Source of the DNA: Chalciporus piperatus
Lineage: Eukaryota > Basidiomycota > Agaricomycetes > Boletales > Boletaceae
DNA length: 64,000 nt
Assembly: GCA_038093975.1 (NCBI GenBank)
Contig: JBBPTG010000001.1
Span: 868,001 to 932,000 of the forward strand
Direction of reading: 5' to 3'
Shown one piece after another: positions 46,498 through 58,557 of the stretch. The notes under the pieces were generated by a model. It was not told the origin of the DNA, ran no database searches, and worked only from the letters and a program-made list of their open reading frames with translations. Every line of letters starts with the position of its first letter. The first letter of the stretch is position 1. The translations under genes and the position numbers were made by a program.

Positions 46498-49400
46498 ATG
46501 TCCTTCTTCTCTAGGAAGAAGCACCCCAGCGCATCCCAACTTGCTGCATCAAGTGTCACTGTCGCTCAGACTCCTTCACAGGCACTTGCTCAGCTAGGTG
46601 CCAAAGAGACACAGCAGTCAAATGATCTGTGAGTCTCCTCCCATTTCACCCAGTAGTCAATGCTTATCAGTCTCCAATTCGAATACCGGTACTCTTCTAG
46701 GACAAACACACAAACCGGTCCTCTCCAGTCTCAACAGCAACGCCAGCAGCAAAACCGTGGTCCTCCGCCAAATGCCGCTCCTCACCCTTCCCAACCTTCA
46801 CCCCAGCCTCAGCAGGGCCCGCCTCAGCAGCCACCCCAGCAGCCACCCCAACAACAACCCCAACAGCCACCCCAACAGACACCCCAACAACGTCCTGCAT
46901 ACCCCTGGTCTGCCCGTCGACTCCTCCTTCCCCCTCCTCTCGTTACACCAAAGCCAGGTGTCGCGCCTCCAGTCTCCCCTTCTCCCCCTCCATTTCCTCG
47001 TTACGGTCATGCACTCCCCGCAACGGCTACTGCCAATGGAGAGCTCTATCTTTTTGGTGGTCTAGTCCGCGAAACAGCCCGGAATGATTTATACCTCTTT
47101 TCGACACGAGACCTCAGTGCAACCCTCGTACAGACCGCAGGGGAGATTCCCTCTCCAAGAGTCGGCCATGCTAGTGCTATCGTCAGCAGCGTATTAATCG
47201 TTTGGGGTGGTGATACCAAGACAGACCCCATGTCAGACCCAGCCGAAAAGCAGGATGACGGCCTCTATCTCCTTAATCTTGGTGAGTAGTTCCTCATTGG
47301 TGGGGACCATCGTTTACACGCTGTCTTTCAGTGTCAAAGGAGTGGACGAAAGTATCCATGTATGGACCATCGCCATCCGGGAGATATGGTCATGCGGTAA
47401 CAATGGTTGGAACCAAATTCTTCATCTTCGGTGGTCAAGTGGACGGAGAGTTTTTAAACGATCTGTGGTCATTCGACCTCAACACACGTAGGGTCATATT
47501 CCGAAACAGTTTGATGATAGTCCATTGACGCTCCACATAAAGTGAGGACCCAAACCAAGTGGGAATTTGTTCAGCCTTCCGGCGCTGAAAGACCAGCTCA
47601 GAGGACAGGTCATGTCTGCGTAACATGTGGGGATCGCATCATTGTGTACGTCTTTGTTCCCCTTTCTTCATTGATCACTCACGGTCTGTCGCACTAGTTT
47701 TGGAGGAACCGATGGTCAATACCATTACAATGACACCTGGGCTTACGACGTCAACACGCGCAAATGGACCGAACTACAATGTATTGGTTTCATTCCATCC
47801 CCTCGAGAGGGACACGCGGCAGCTTTGGTGGACGATGTTGTATACATTTTCGGAGGGAGAGGAGTGGATGGCAAAGATCTGGGAGACCTGGCTGCATTCA
47901 AGTTGTCTAGTGAGTATTCCCTCGTCTACCCACAGGAGGAGATGGAGGGTGTTATCGCCTGCACGACCAGAGACTGACATTATGATCTCCAGATCAGCGG
48001 TGGTACATGTTCCAAAACATGGGCCCTGCACCCAGTGCAAGATCCGGCCATGCGATGGCTTCAATGGGAAGTCGAGTATTGGTACTCGGTGGAGAGTCAT
48101 TCACGCCCATAAGAGGCGATGATCACGGAATAGTCCACGTTCTTGACACCAGTTTGTCTAACGTCTCATCGTTTCTCTCACATCGCTCATTAATTTCACT
48201 CTCTAGAGCACATCAAGTACCCTGAGTCCAACAAGGCACCTGCGAACCCAAATGGAAGCACCATCAATTTGGCTCGTAAATCATCCTCGACGCCTTCTCC
48301 ACCGGGCAACCCGCCTGAATCGACACCCACGCCGAACGGCGTCCGTGCAATGTCCCCCACAACCCTACAGTCTGACACAGAAGATCTCCGCCGTGCAACG
48401 TCTCCTCCCGGAACTCGCCCGGGAACACGGACACCGAACGGCAGCATTGCAGCGCTTGTGCAACCGCAGAATCTTGCGAGTATTCCGAACGGCAATGGCA
48501 AGAGCACAGCTCCGATGCGCCCTCGACGAGACGACGAGGAGGCTCTCGGGACTGAGGATGGACATGCTACAGACACAGGTGTTACTTCGGAAAGCGCAAA
48601 CGGTACGGGTACGAGGGTAGCGGAGCGAGAGCCGACGCCGACAGACCCACAAGCGCAGGCACAGCGCGCACGCAGTCCAACTACCTTCGGGGCTGCTGTG
48701 AGAGCAATATCGCCTACGGGGGGAAGTGTTGATGGACACGGGCAACAGGGCCAGTCAACGACGATGGCTAGCGTTGCGATCTCCATGAATCCCGGCCTCG
48801 CCGCACGGAGTCCCTCACCGATTATCGATAGGAGCAGACCTCCTCTCGATGCGTTCTATCAGCCATCTCCCTCCATCGCTCCCTTGGTTAACCCTTACGG
48901 GCACTCGCATAGTCTCTCGCACCACAAATTGGGAAGTACGGGCAACGTGACTGCCGACCTTATCCGAGACTACAAAGCAAAAGAAATGGAAGTGGAGATG
49001 CTGCGAAAACGTGAAACATGGATGAAGGCAGCCCTGCTGAAAGCATCACGGGCGGGATTTGTGCAAGTGGATGAGGAGGTTATAGAGGCTGAGGACTTGC
49101 GGCTCGGGGAATCCACCGGTGATGAGCTGGCGAAGATGGCAGACATGATTTTGAACTTCAAGCACTTCAAGACGCAGATGCAGGTGTGTCGTCGATGCTT
49201 GCTCCCAATTCTCGATTGTTCACTAATCTGCAATCTTCATTCAGACCACGCTAGCAAATCAGGCGAGGGAAGCTTCGGATCGGATTGCGGATGCTGAACG
49301 CATGAAATCGAGCGCTATCCAAGAGGCAGCATATTACCGCGCAAAACTTACTGCGTACGAGGCCGGCACTTTATCGGACGTCGCCCGCGCCGAGCGCGAG

Positions 49401-51451
49401 CGCATTGCCGATCTCGAGCGTCATCTTGCTACACTCCTTACTGAGCAAACGACGATGCGCCGCAAAGTCGATGAGCTCAGCGATTCCTTGTCGTTGCAGA
49501 CCACGCTGCTTGAGCAGGCTGACGCGCGAGCAGCAGATGCAAACAAGCGTGCCGACATAGTGGAGGAGTCACACGATCGCCATGTTCGCGCCCACGCTGA
49601 ACTCCAGACTCAACATACGGCTGTGGAGGCTGCACTCAGAGACCATGCCGATCGACTCCTTACGCAGACATCCCTGTTCGAACAGAAAGACGCTGAATAT
49701 AAGCATACCAAGAACCAGTGGCAGGAAGTTACTCAGCTCCGTGATCAACACATCCGTGCATTGGATCAAGCACGCACAGCACTTCAAGCCCAAGCTGCTC
49801 GGTCCGAGGAAGTTGATCTGGCCCAGCAGCGCGCGCGCGAACAAGCCAGCCAGCTCGAGACTGAGCTTGCGGATTTAAGAGGCGACCTAGAGGCACGCAC
49901 TTCCGAGATAGAGACTCTTCGAATCCGGTTAGCAGACGTGGAGAACTCGTGGGCCAAGTCCCGAGAGGAGGCAGACGCTTTCCGTGCGCTAACCACCGGA
50001 AGTCTCGGAGAGCTGCTGGACTCCCACCGGGATCTCCAGGCTGATGAAGACAGACACGCGCGCGCGCATGTCGAGAAGGTCGAGGTCATGGAGGCGGAGG
50101 CTGCATCGCTGCGAAAGATGCTCAAAGAAACTACCCAACGACTGGAAGAGGTGCACAACGAACTCAGCGAGGAACGTCAGAGAGTCAGGGACAGTGACTC
50201 TGACCAAGTGTTTTTGCGCTCTCAAATTGTCGGGCTTCGCGCTCAACTGTCCAACTCCGCCTCAGAACACGGTCGCCTACGCAAGGACTTTGTGGAGAAG
50301 GAGAAAGAGCTTCGGGAAGCGCTGAAGGGGGCTGCCGACGTCAATGTTCGATTGGCCATGCTCCGCAATTACCTCGCTGAGAACGGTCTCAACCCGGACT
50401 CAGAAGAGTCCCCGAGCCGTGCTGGTGCATCACGAGTGGCTGAGCTCGAGAGGGAGTTGGAGGAACGTATCAGGCTGCACGAGATCTCAGAGCACGAGCT
50501 TGCTGAAGCTTCTCGGGGAAAACAGGAGGCCGAGGCTCGGATCATCTCCCTGGCATCACAGCTAGACCGATCGCGCTCTCGGCAGAGCCCGATCATTGAA
50601 AGCGACTCCGCGGCGGAAGCACGGGCTCTCGAGGCTGAGAGCAAGCTCGAGGAAACTGAGCGAACGTACAAAACGAGGATGCTGCAGATGGAAGAAGATT
50701 ACCAGCTTGCTGTTCACTACGTGAAGTGAGCTATGCGATGACTATCCCACAACCGATTTCTTATATCATTCTTTCATACAGAGGCACCGAAAAAATGATG
50801 CGGAGGATGAAGGACGAACTGACGAAGCAGAAGGCCGCGAACTCCACCCTTCAGGCGGAGCTTGATGCAGCACGCGGACGTTCGAGCACTGAACCTGGAT
50901 CAAGAGCACGTGCCAACGGCAGCAGCACGCCTTCTGACGACAGTCACGATCTTCTCCGTTCCCAGTTCATCGATGCTCAAAAACAGTCGCAGCGGCTCTC
51001 GAACGAAAACAAGGACTTGCATCAGCGTATCGAAACGCTTGAGAAGGACTTGGAGTTGATGAAAGAAAGCTTGATCGCGTGCCAACGTGAATCGGACGAC
51101 CGGTATTCACGAGTCGAAGAACTCGAGCACGAGGTGGAGAGGCTGAATGCCACGTTGGCAATCTACCGAAAAGGCTCGGATGAATCGGCTGTGGAACAGC
51201 TCACTCAAGAAAACACCAACCTCAAACGGGAGAACGAGCAACTTACTCACAAGATACAACTTCTTCTAGAAGTCGACCAACCCGCCTTCAACCGTCCGTC
51301 AAGTATGTCCAGCTCTGAAAATTTCGAGCACCTCTCGAACGAGTTGGATGATTGGCAACGGCAGTTGGCGAGTTCGATGAGCACACGCCGGCCGATCAGC
51401 GACTTCGAATCCTCGCTTCTCGGGCATATGCGAGCGTCTTCCCGATCATGA
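46498..51451 (+). CDS. Kelch-repeat and coiled-coil polarity protein (Tea1-like)
   Basis: Exons 46498-46628, 46701-47281, 47332-47487, 47543-47645, 47698-47909, 47993-48151, 48207-49183, 49245-50725 and 50782-51451 give 1489 residues. A Pro/Gln-rich N-terminus precedes about six kelch repeats seen as [45 protein letters not shown] and RVLVLGGES, each with the following Trp/Tyr-rich strand (NDLWSFD, NDTWAYD). A Ser/Pro/Thr linker of about 250 residues and then about 800 residues of coiled coil follow, rich in E, L, A, R with heptads. This kelch plus coiled-coil plan is that of S. pombe Tea1/Tea3, cell-end markers carried on microtubule tips that direct polarised growth. Confidence 0.88.
46797..46893 (+). 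repeat. CCCCAR-type repeat coding Pro/Gln tract
   Basis: Imperfect tandem units of CCxCAGCAG/CCCCAACAA inside exon 2 of the kelch gene encode PPQQ repeats over about 32 residues. It is a coding microsatellite, so the length of this linker may vary between strains. Confidence 0.8.
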
Positions 51452-51635
51452 CAGTCTCCTTGTTAGTGTCCTACGATGTTTCTATCGCTTGCATATATAT
51501 TCCATACCCTTATTGCCTTGATTGCTATCCCCATACTTACGCTCGTTTGGATTCGCTTTTCACTACAGTACCTCATTTCATCTTACGTTGTTGCCTCTCT
51601 TGACCAGATATATTCCTCATGCGCTGCCGTACAAG

Positions 51636-54600
51636 TTACACTACCGCTGCAGCTTTTTGTGTCCATTCAACTGCCTTCTGCTTCACAAGTGTGGCTCCTT
51701 CTTCGTCGCCTAATTTGCGCTCCAAATCTAGCCATTTCTTGAAGAAGGACCTGGAAAGAATAGAATGTGAGCAAGATGCATTGAGGAGGACATGGTCATG
51801 GGTACGTACTTAGCCTTGTGGCTGGTCATCTTGATCGCAAGAACATGGTTAAACAAATTCCTGAGCCATGGTTTAGTTTCTGCTGTGATGAGCTGGTTTG
51901 TTCAATTTACCGTAGATGTTGAATGTCTCCCTTGGCTGCCTCCATGTCCATGTAAACAGACCAAATGTCCCATCGTCCAGGGTGTGAATCCACAATCCCT
52001 TCAAAAATTGTTCTTCCTCGTTCAGCATCCCCAAGCTTGTACTCTAATTGCGCGAACTTGGATATAGTTTTCAGGTCTGGAAGCGGAGGGCTCAGCAAGC
52101 GCTAGGACCGAATACGGGTCTTCACTCACGCTTCCGCTTCTCAAGACTTTGTAGAGAACGTGACAATAGTTTCCGTGCGTCTTCTAGCATGCCTCGCCTG
52201 AGGTAATGCTCGCAGAATAACGACCAAACCTTCGAGCTTTGACCGAATTTCTTGCAGGTGCGTTTGTATTGCTCTTCAGCCTTCTATTTGAGAACGATGA
52301 TCAGCAGGGTCCCCAGTTATTGAACGAGCCCCACAAACTTCATGCTTTTGACTCTCATCAAAGATTGACGCAAGCCGGAGATGGACCGTCTTCGAATCGT
52401 TATAACGAGCGGCGTCCTTGAGGACAGCCTCCAAATTGACATCCGTGCCATATACGTTCTCCAGATTGAGCATCGCTATCCAGACATTGAGTTTCTCCTG
52501 CTCCTCCCGGAAGTGGATAGTCTGGATTGCACGTTTCCCAATGGCCCGCGCCTTGTCGATTTCCGACAGTTGCAGCTCGAAGGACATGTATTGGATCCAG
52601 AGATAGGATGAGTTAGGGGAGCCAAGAAGTAGTCGTTCGAAGTCGGCGGTCGATTCGGGGAGCTTTGTGTGCATATCAGCGGTGAGGTCCACCTCGATCT
52701 CCTTCCGCTTCTTCCGTTTCTTCTTCTTCGTGGAGTCTTCCATACCATCACTCTCGCTTGACGAGGATTCCGAATGCTGCTCCTCGTCGACTGCTCCGCC
52801 ATTTGTGAACCACTGGAACCCATCGACCTTAAGCGAGGCGCCCGAAAGCTTTTGCGGTTTCAAAGATTTGATGGCGGTTGGCTGAGGGAGATCGACCTGC
52901 ATGGTAGCGTCACCATCGTCGTCGTCGTCGCTGTCCTCTGTGCCAACTTCGTCTGCTCCTTCTGATCCAGAGTCGATGTGATGTTCAACGTCCTCGTCCT
53001 CATCTTCGTCATTGCCTGCATCTCCATCGACCTCTTCCATCTCAACATCCTTGATAACACCAAAGCCACTGCTCTGGGGATGTTCGGAATCCGAGGTTGT
53101 CTCGTCCTCTTCTTCGTCGCCGACAAAGTAAGAGGGCTTTAAGCCCAGAGAGAGCTGCTTCTTCTGGAGGTCGCGGGATAGAATCACAGCTTTCACGCGG
53201 TCACCTTCACGGAACGTGCGGAGAGCCACCGCGACATCGGCGTCCTTGTTGTCGGAGAGCTATAGAAAGCCTCAGGGGATATCGGAAGAAAAGGTGTTAC
53301 ACAGTTGTAACATACCTCAGATTTGTGACACAATCCGCTGGTTTTTGAGCCTTCGATCTCGATGAAAAGACCATATTGTTCAATTCGTTTGACTCGACCT
53401 GTGACCTTCTGGCCTTCCTGAAGATCGCTGAGAGACAACGATGACGAGCGTGTCAGGTCACCAGACCGGAATGTCATCTCGACTTTCTTATCTGCAGAGT
53501 TGACGCTAGCGCATCGTCAGTAAACAAACCGAATGCAAACGGTCGATGATTTGGCTGACCTTAGGATCCGACCCTTGACCAATTGGTTCACGGTGAACCG
53601 GCTCTTCCAATCCTTGACGTACTGTGAAACGTTTTAGCACCTCCCGCTGTCAGGAATACCGCAAGCCGTACCTCATCGAACAGTTCCTTGATCTGAACCC
53701 GAGCATCGATCCCTCTTCCAAGCATCACGAATAACCCATGTTCCGCTACGCTCTTGATAAACCCCCGCACGGTATCCCCAACCTGGAGGTCTTCGATGCT
53801 GTTGATTTCGCGGTCCACCACCGTTTTGGTGTCGTTTGGTGACAACCTCGACGCGCGCGTGGAAAGCAACAAGTGATTGCTCGAGTTCTCGATACCGACA
53901 ACCGCAGCTCTCAGTATCGAGTCCACTGCAGGGAAAGGGTTTCCGGTTTCGTAGTCGTCAGAGGTGTCAGTGGGATGTAGGGAGCCGAAAATCCGAGCGG
54001 TGAGTTTAACATGGGCTCCGTAACGTGCATACTTGGTCAGTCGTCCGCCAACGATCTGGCCAATGGTGACGGTGTCCATGGATAGAGTGCCTTTCTTAAT
54101 TTTGTTAGTCTTGGCACTTCCACTGACAACGACGAAACCCTTTTCTTCGTTGCGAGATACCACCGAAAGTGACTGAACGGAAACACCCGGTTTCAGACTA
54201 GCCTTGAGTTCTGGAACGGTCGTATTCCAATGATGGGCCAATCCCGAGAAAGAGATGAGAGCACGAGCGCCAGATGGTTCCAGCGAGAGTACGACATTCA
54301 ATTTGTGCAGCTCCGCGACGACACCTTGGACAGTGTCCCCTATGGAGATACCAGAGATGTCGGTTACTTTTGGAGTGAACGATGATGTGGCTTGTCGGAT
54401 GCTGGCTACGATGCGTTTCGTTTCTACTTTCGCCGAGATGATGCGCACTTTAATAATTTTTCCAGGTGCGAATATGTCGGTAAGCTTTGCACCTGTTTCG
54501 CTAATAGAAGGCCGTGAGGAGTAGGACTATACCTGACGCAAAACACCCTACCTGGCCTCGACTGCAGGCACGGCAGCTTTCACGTTGTTGAAAAACTCGA

Positions 54601-56777
54601 CATTGAGGTACTTGTCCGTAACCTTGAAAACCACAGCATGGGTAAGAAACCCGACTTTGGCGTCCTCGTAGGAAGTCAAAATCGGGAGCGTAGTGTCCAA
54701 GAGTGTTTTCTTGGCCGTCAAAACAATCCGTTTCCGCGCCGGATCGACAGTAATGACCTTGGTGGGAAATGAGGATGCAGATGTAATCTTCGGTTCTTAA
54801 GACGTACCCGACAGTTTATGCTGCGGCCGACCTTAAACCTCTTCGAAGGTTGTTTGAGGGGTATATCAGCATAGTGGATAGGCCAGACGACGCCGTCCAC
54901 GTTTCCAGATATGGACACGAACAGCGCAGAATCCGTTAATCGCTTGACAGTGCCCTTCAATATTTCACCGACTTGCACTTCACCAGCCTGAAGGAACTTC
55001 TGTTCCAAGACGGACGGCCGTAAAGATAGTTGCAGTATACCGTCGAAGGGGTGATAACCGATCACGCGAGCCTTATGGAGAGTGTTGACTTTCCATGGCC
55101 CAGAAGACGGTGATAAGGCAGGTATGTGCGCATCGGAAACGTGAGAAATCTAAGCATCGTTAGATAGGTGTGAAGCACATGCTATTGGAGACACTCACAT
55201 GAATGAATCCCCCAAGGCAAGGCTGTATTTCCACGACAAGTCCTCTTTCTGTCTCTACCCGACACACTTTGACCGAATCCAGGACAGTACCCACAGGGAA
55301 CGCAGCTTGTAGAGATACATCCTCGCTCTTGGATTTATTCTTGGGCTGGAGTCCGAGATGATGGTCCGAAAGCGTGACAGCGAAACGTGGTGGAGTTGTT
55401 CCTGGAAGGTCGTATAATACCCTCGCCTTGACTTTTTGGCCTAGTTTGAGCGAGTGGTGCAAATCCTGGAAATGAAACTCGTCCGCAGTTGCGTCAAAGA
55501 AACCCAATATTTGCAGGGTAATGCCATCCTGCGCTACGGCAGTAATCAAGGACTGAACCAGAGCCCCTGGAAGCACAGACGAAACGTTAGTAACTTCAGA
55601 TGTCTGAAAGGTCTTTAGCTCAGACAACGAAGCAGGTCAAAAGGGCTTTACCGAAGACGTGGCAAACACTCCAGGGTCGTTTTTGAGAGTGCAGGTCCGA
55701 CCATTCGACGACATGTTGACAACAGACGCATCTACGAGCGCGCCAACTTGTAGTCGTGTCTCCTTGGAGTCACCCTTGTGAGCATCCTTGAACGACAAGA
55801 ACCCAGATACGCCAGATACCCCAAGATCTAGGATGTATCCGTGGTCCTCAATACTTTGCACAGCAGAACTCAGTGTCTACAGCGCTGTTAAGCCTCTCCC
55901 CCGTTTTGCGGCCAGAAGACACTCACGAAACCCGCTTTTAAATCGCCCTTCTGCACACCCGCGTTGATCTTCTCTGGTATGAGACTCAGTTCAACCCTTC
56001 GGCTAGCTTTGACAGCGTCATCACGAACTCGCGCGAGCCCAGACACATCCGTGGTGCCTGGAGCATGTACGGTTGTCACGACAGCACGAACGTACTGCCC
56101 AACACGGAAGAGCTCGAGCAGGTCTGGAACTGAAGCATGGTCTTCTGATTCATCGTCGTCGTCCGACTCTTCGTGCTCGTCGTGGTTCAGTGACTCCAAT
56201 CGGGCAGTAAGCTGAGATGTGATCTGAGTAATCGGAATGTGCCCAAAGAGCTGGTTAGGGAGCGAGACAACAACGGCGAGAGGTTGTATCGACATGATTT
56301 GTCCGAAAACTTTCATCCCAGGAACGAGACGCTGCAAAGAATTGGCATCAACAGCATCGGAAGGTCGAAAGAATTACCTTGTAGTTGAGATGCTCGATAC
56401 GGAGTGTGTCTCTCTTCTCCTTGACCTCTGCGCCTTTTCCTTTGAGATCAGACTTGCTCTTCTTGCGCTTGGCTTGGGTTTGCTTTGTGGACTGAGAGAT
56501 ATCAACATCGCATTTGACGAACATTCAATTCACTCACGGCGAATAACTCCTGGTCGGCTTCCTTGACTGCCTCTGCTCGGATGGTCCGGACCTCAAGGGG
56601 AGTCAAGTCTGTTCCACCCCCTCGAGGAAAGTCGATCTCCTCCAGCGTCATTGCAGACGTTGACGGAACTGGTTGCTCCTTGTTCGCCTTTTTCTGCGAC
56701 TTCTCTGTCGAGACTTTGCTCTTCTTGGATTTTTGGACAGAGCCACTATCGTCGAGGGGACGTTTGTGTCCTGCCAT
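51636..56777 (-). CDS. RRP5: rRNA biogenesis protein Rrp5 (S1 repeats plus HAT/TPR-like C-terminus)
   Basis: The CDS starts at 56777 (ATG), ends at 51636 (TAA), and has about 15 exons. A lysine-rich nuclear head (KKSKVSTEKSQKKANK) is followed by many S1 RNA-binding repeats, recognisable as VFGQIMSIQPLAVVVSLPNQLFGHI, GYILDLGVSGVSGFL, GTVKRLTDSALFVSISGNVDG, VRGFIKSVAEHGLFVMLGRGIDA and VTGRVKRIEQYGLFIEIEG. An acidic Asp/Glu/Ser stretch then leads to HAT-type repeats (ADFERLLLGSPNSSYLWIQYMSFEL; FAQLEYKLGDAERGRTIFEGIV; WSVYMDMEAAKG; FFKKWLDLERKLGD). Rrp5 is needed for both 18S and 5.8S pre-rRNA cleavage in the nucleolus. It is convergent with the kelch gene and diverges from SF3A2 across 190 bp. 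Confidence 0.93.
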
Positions 56778-56967
56778 GTCGACGCGTTTTGGAAGTTAGA
56801 ATTGGATCTTCAAGCTCAGGAATCGCTCTGATATTTTCCCTGCAGTCCAAGCGGGCAAAATTTGGCATCCAAATCGGGAAACTGTCCCAAGACCCAATAA
56901 ACTTCAACACGACTCCTTCGTCGTCTCTTCCATCAAGTTCGTATCCTGAAGTTGAAAACAGACAACA
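56778..56967. promoter_or_regulatory. Divergent promoter, RRP5 / SF3A2
   Basis: Only 190 bp separate the RRP5 and SF3A2 start codons. Both products serve nuclear RNA processing, so joint regulation is possible. A Kozak-like ACAACAATGG surrounds the SF3A2 start. No defined motif is claimed. Confidence 0.5.
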
Positions 56968-57832
56968 ATGGGTAGGTCCCTCCGCGTAATATATTGCAGC
57001 ACCATTCTGACCATTTGTAGACTACCAGGTTCGTTAGCGACGTTGGCTCAGTCTTTCTCGCTGCTTACATGAGCCACAGAATCGTGTCGGTTCCAAGTTC
57101 GGTGGTGGTGGTGTTGCTGGTGCATCAGAAACCAACGTCGATAGAAGGGAGCGCCTGAGAAAGCTTGCGTTGGAGACTATCGACCTCGCAAAGGTGCGTC
57201 TTTCTCCCTTTCCACATTCTCGCAGTCCTCATTCTTCATAGGATCCGTACATTCTCCGCAACCATCTCGGCTCTCTCGAATGTCGTCTTTGTCTGACGCT
57301 CCATACGAACGAAGGATCGTACCTCGCACATACACAAGGGAAAAAGCACCAAACGAACCTCGCCAGGCGTGCTGCAAAGGATGCGAAAGACACACAGTTG
57401 ATGGTTGCGCCTGCGCAGTCTAACATACAGCGGAAGGTCTTCCTCAAAATTGGACGACCTGGATATCGAGTGACCAAAGTCCGTGATAGGGACACGGGCA
57501 AAGAAGGTATGATGGTCCAGGTGCATCTTCCCCAGATTAAGCCAGATGTCACTCCCCGACGGCGGTTCATGAGTGCTTGGGAACAAAAGAGAGAGCCACC
57601 AAACAAGGCATATCAATATTTGATTGTATGTTCCTTCCGACGTATGGATGAAAATGGAGGTTGACGCTCTTTTGCATAGGTTGCGGCTGAACCATATGAA
57701 ACGATTGCGTTTCGCATTCCAGCACGAGAGATAGAAGATGAATCTGACGATGCCGGATACTGGAATTGGTCACATTGGGATCCGGATACAAAGCAGTACA
57801 CTTTCCAGTTCATGTTCCGGATGTCTTACTGA
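56968..57832 (+). CDS. SF3A2: Splicing factor 3A subunit 2 (SF3A2/Prp11)
   Basis: Exons 56968-56971, 57021-57028, 57080-57193, 57242-57625 and 57680-57832 give 220 residues. The product is part of SF3a in U2 snRNP and helps fix the branch site. Known family landmarks are all present: MDYQNRVGSKFGGGGVA, RRERLRKLALETIDLAKDPY, a C2H2 (matrin-type) zinc finger CRLCLTLHTNEGSYLAHTQGKKH, NLARRAAKDAKD, KIGRPGYRVTK, and AYQYLIVAAEPYETIAFRIP toward the C-terminus, ending QFMFRMSY. The first exon supplies four coding bases and the second eight. Without this arrangement the invariant N-terminus cannot be built. Intron 2 uses a GTTCGT donor. A human-type Pro-rich tail is absent, as in yeasts. Confidence 0.94.
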
Positions 57833-58557
57833 TCGTCCCTCAATGTTCTTTGTAATTATGAATGTGTATCTCTCCCGCTCGTCTTCTAGAGGAGCGGGCT
57901 TTGCGAATTACTTCCAGATTGCAACTGATGCCCATTGGGTTGAAGCTCTAATGCCATTCACGTTCCGTCGGGAGATTCAAAAGGGACGAGCGGCAATAAT
58001 CAAGATGAAAGAACCCCGATCAAGATCTGTTACGCCCTCTGAACGATTTGGCTCTCTATAAGCATGGTCGATATGTACTGGTGAGAAGTAGTATGAACCA
58101 GTTGGCTCGCAAGATCTTCTGCCCAATGACTCGCAAAAACTGTGAGTGTGAGCTAGAACCTGGAGAGCACATGTTTGGGAATACAGCATGACTCCCTTGT
58201 TGACGCCATTTCCGTGAATGGCGTTGTCTGGTCTGTGTGCCTCCGGTCATACCGAATCCGTTTTGGTGAACCAGTTTAGGCTACAAGTCTCGAAAGAGGT
58301 CACAGGCAGGTCGTAGGTCCAACACGTTGTTCGATGAAAACTTAGAACTGCTCCACGCAGGAGCTTCTGGACCAATTGTCTCTGACACGCTTCGAACGGC
58401 TAATTTTGACAATTCCTATTACTGTAATCACCGTGCCCAATTGGTTTCAGGCAAGACTTTGTGGCAAGAGTGACGAATATCTAAACAACAAAATTATCAC
58501 GATAGGAGAGCAAATGCGAACATGAGATTATTCTGTGAACTAAGCAACGTGTGGTCA
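57833..58557. other. Intergenic region
   Basis: About 725 bases between the convergent SF3A2 and P450 genes. Short open frames exist on both strands, mostly shadows extending from SF3A2. I see no conserved protein, repeat or RNA gene. Both 3' UTRs and terminators should lie here. Confidence 0.4.

Noticed and set aside
49569..50671. Open frames antisense to the kelch coiled-coil exon.
   Set aside because: They are the reverse reading of a Glu/Leu/Ala-rich exon; such shadows are expected and no splice structure supports them.
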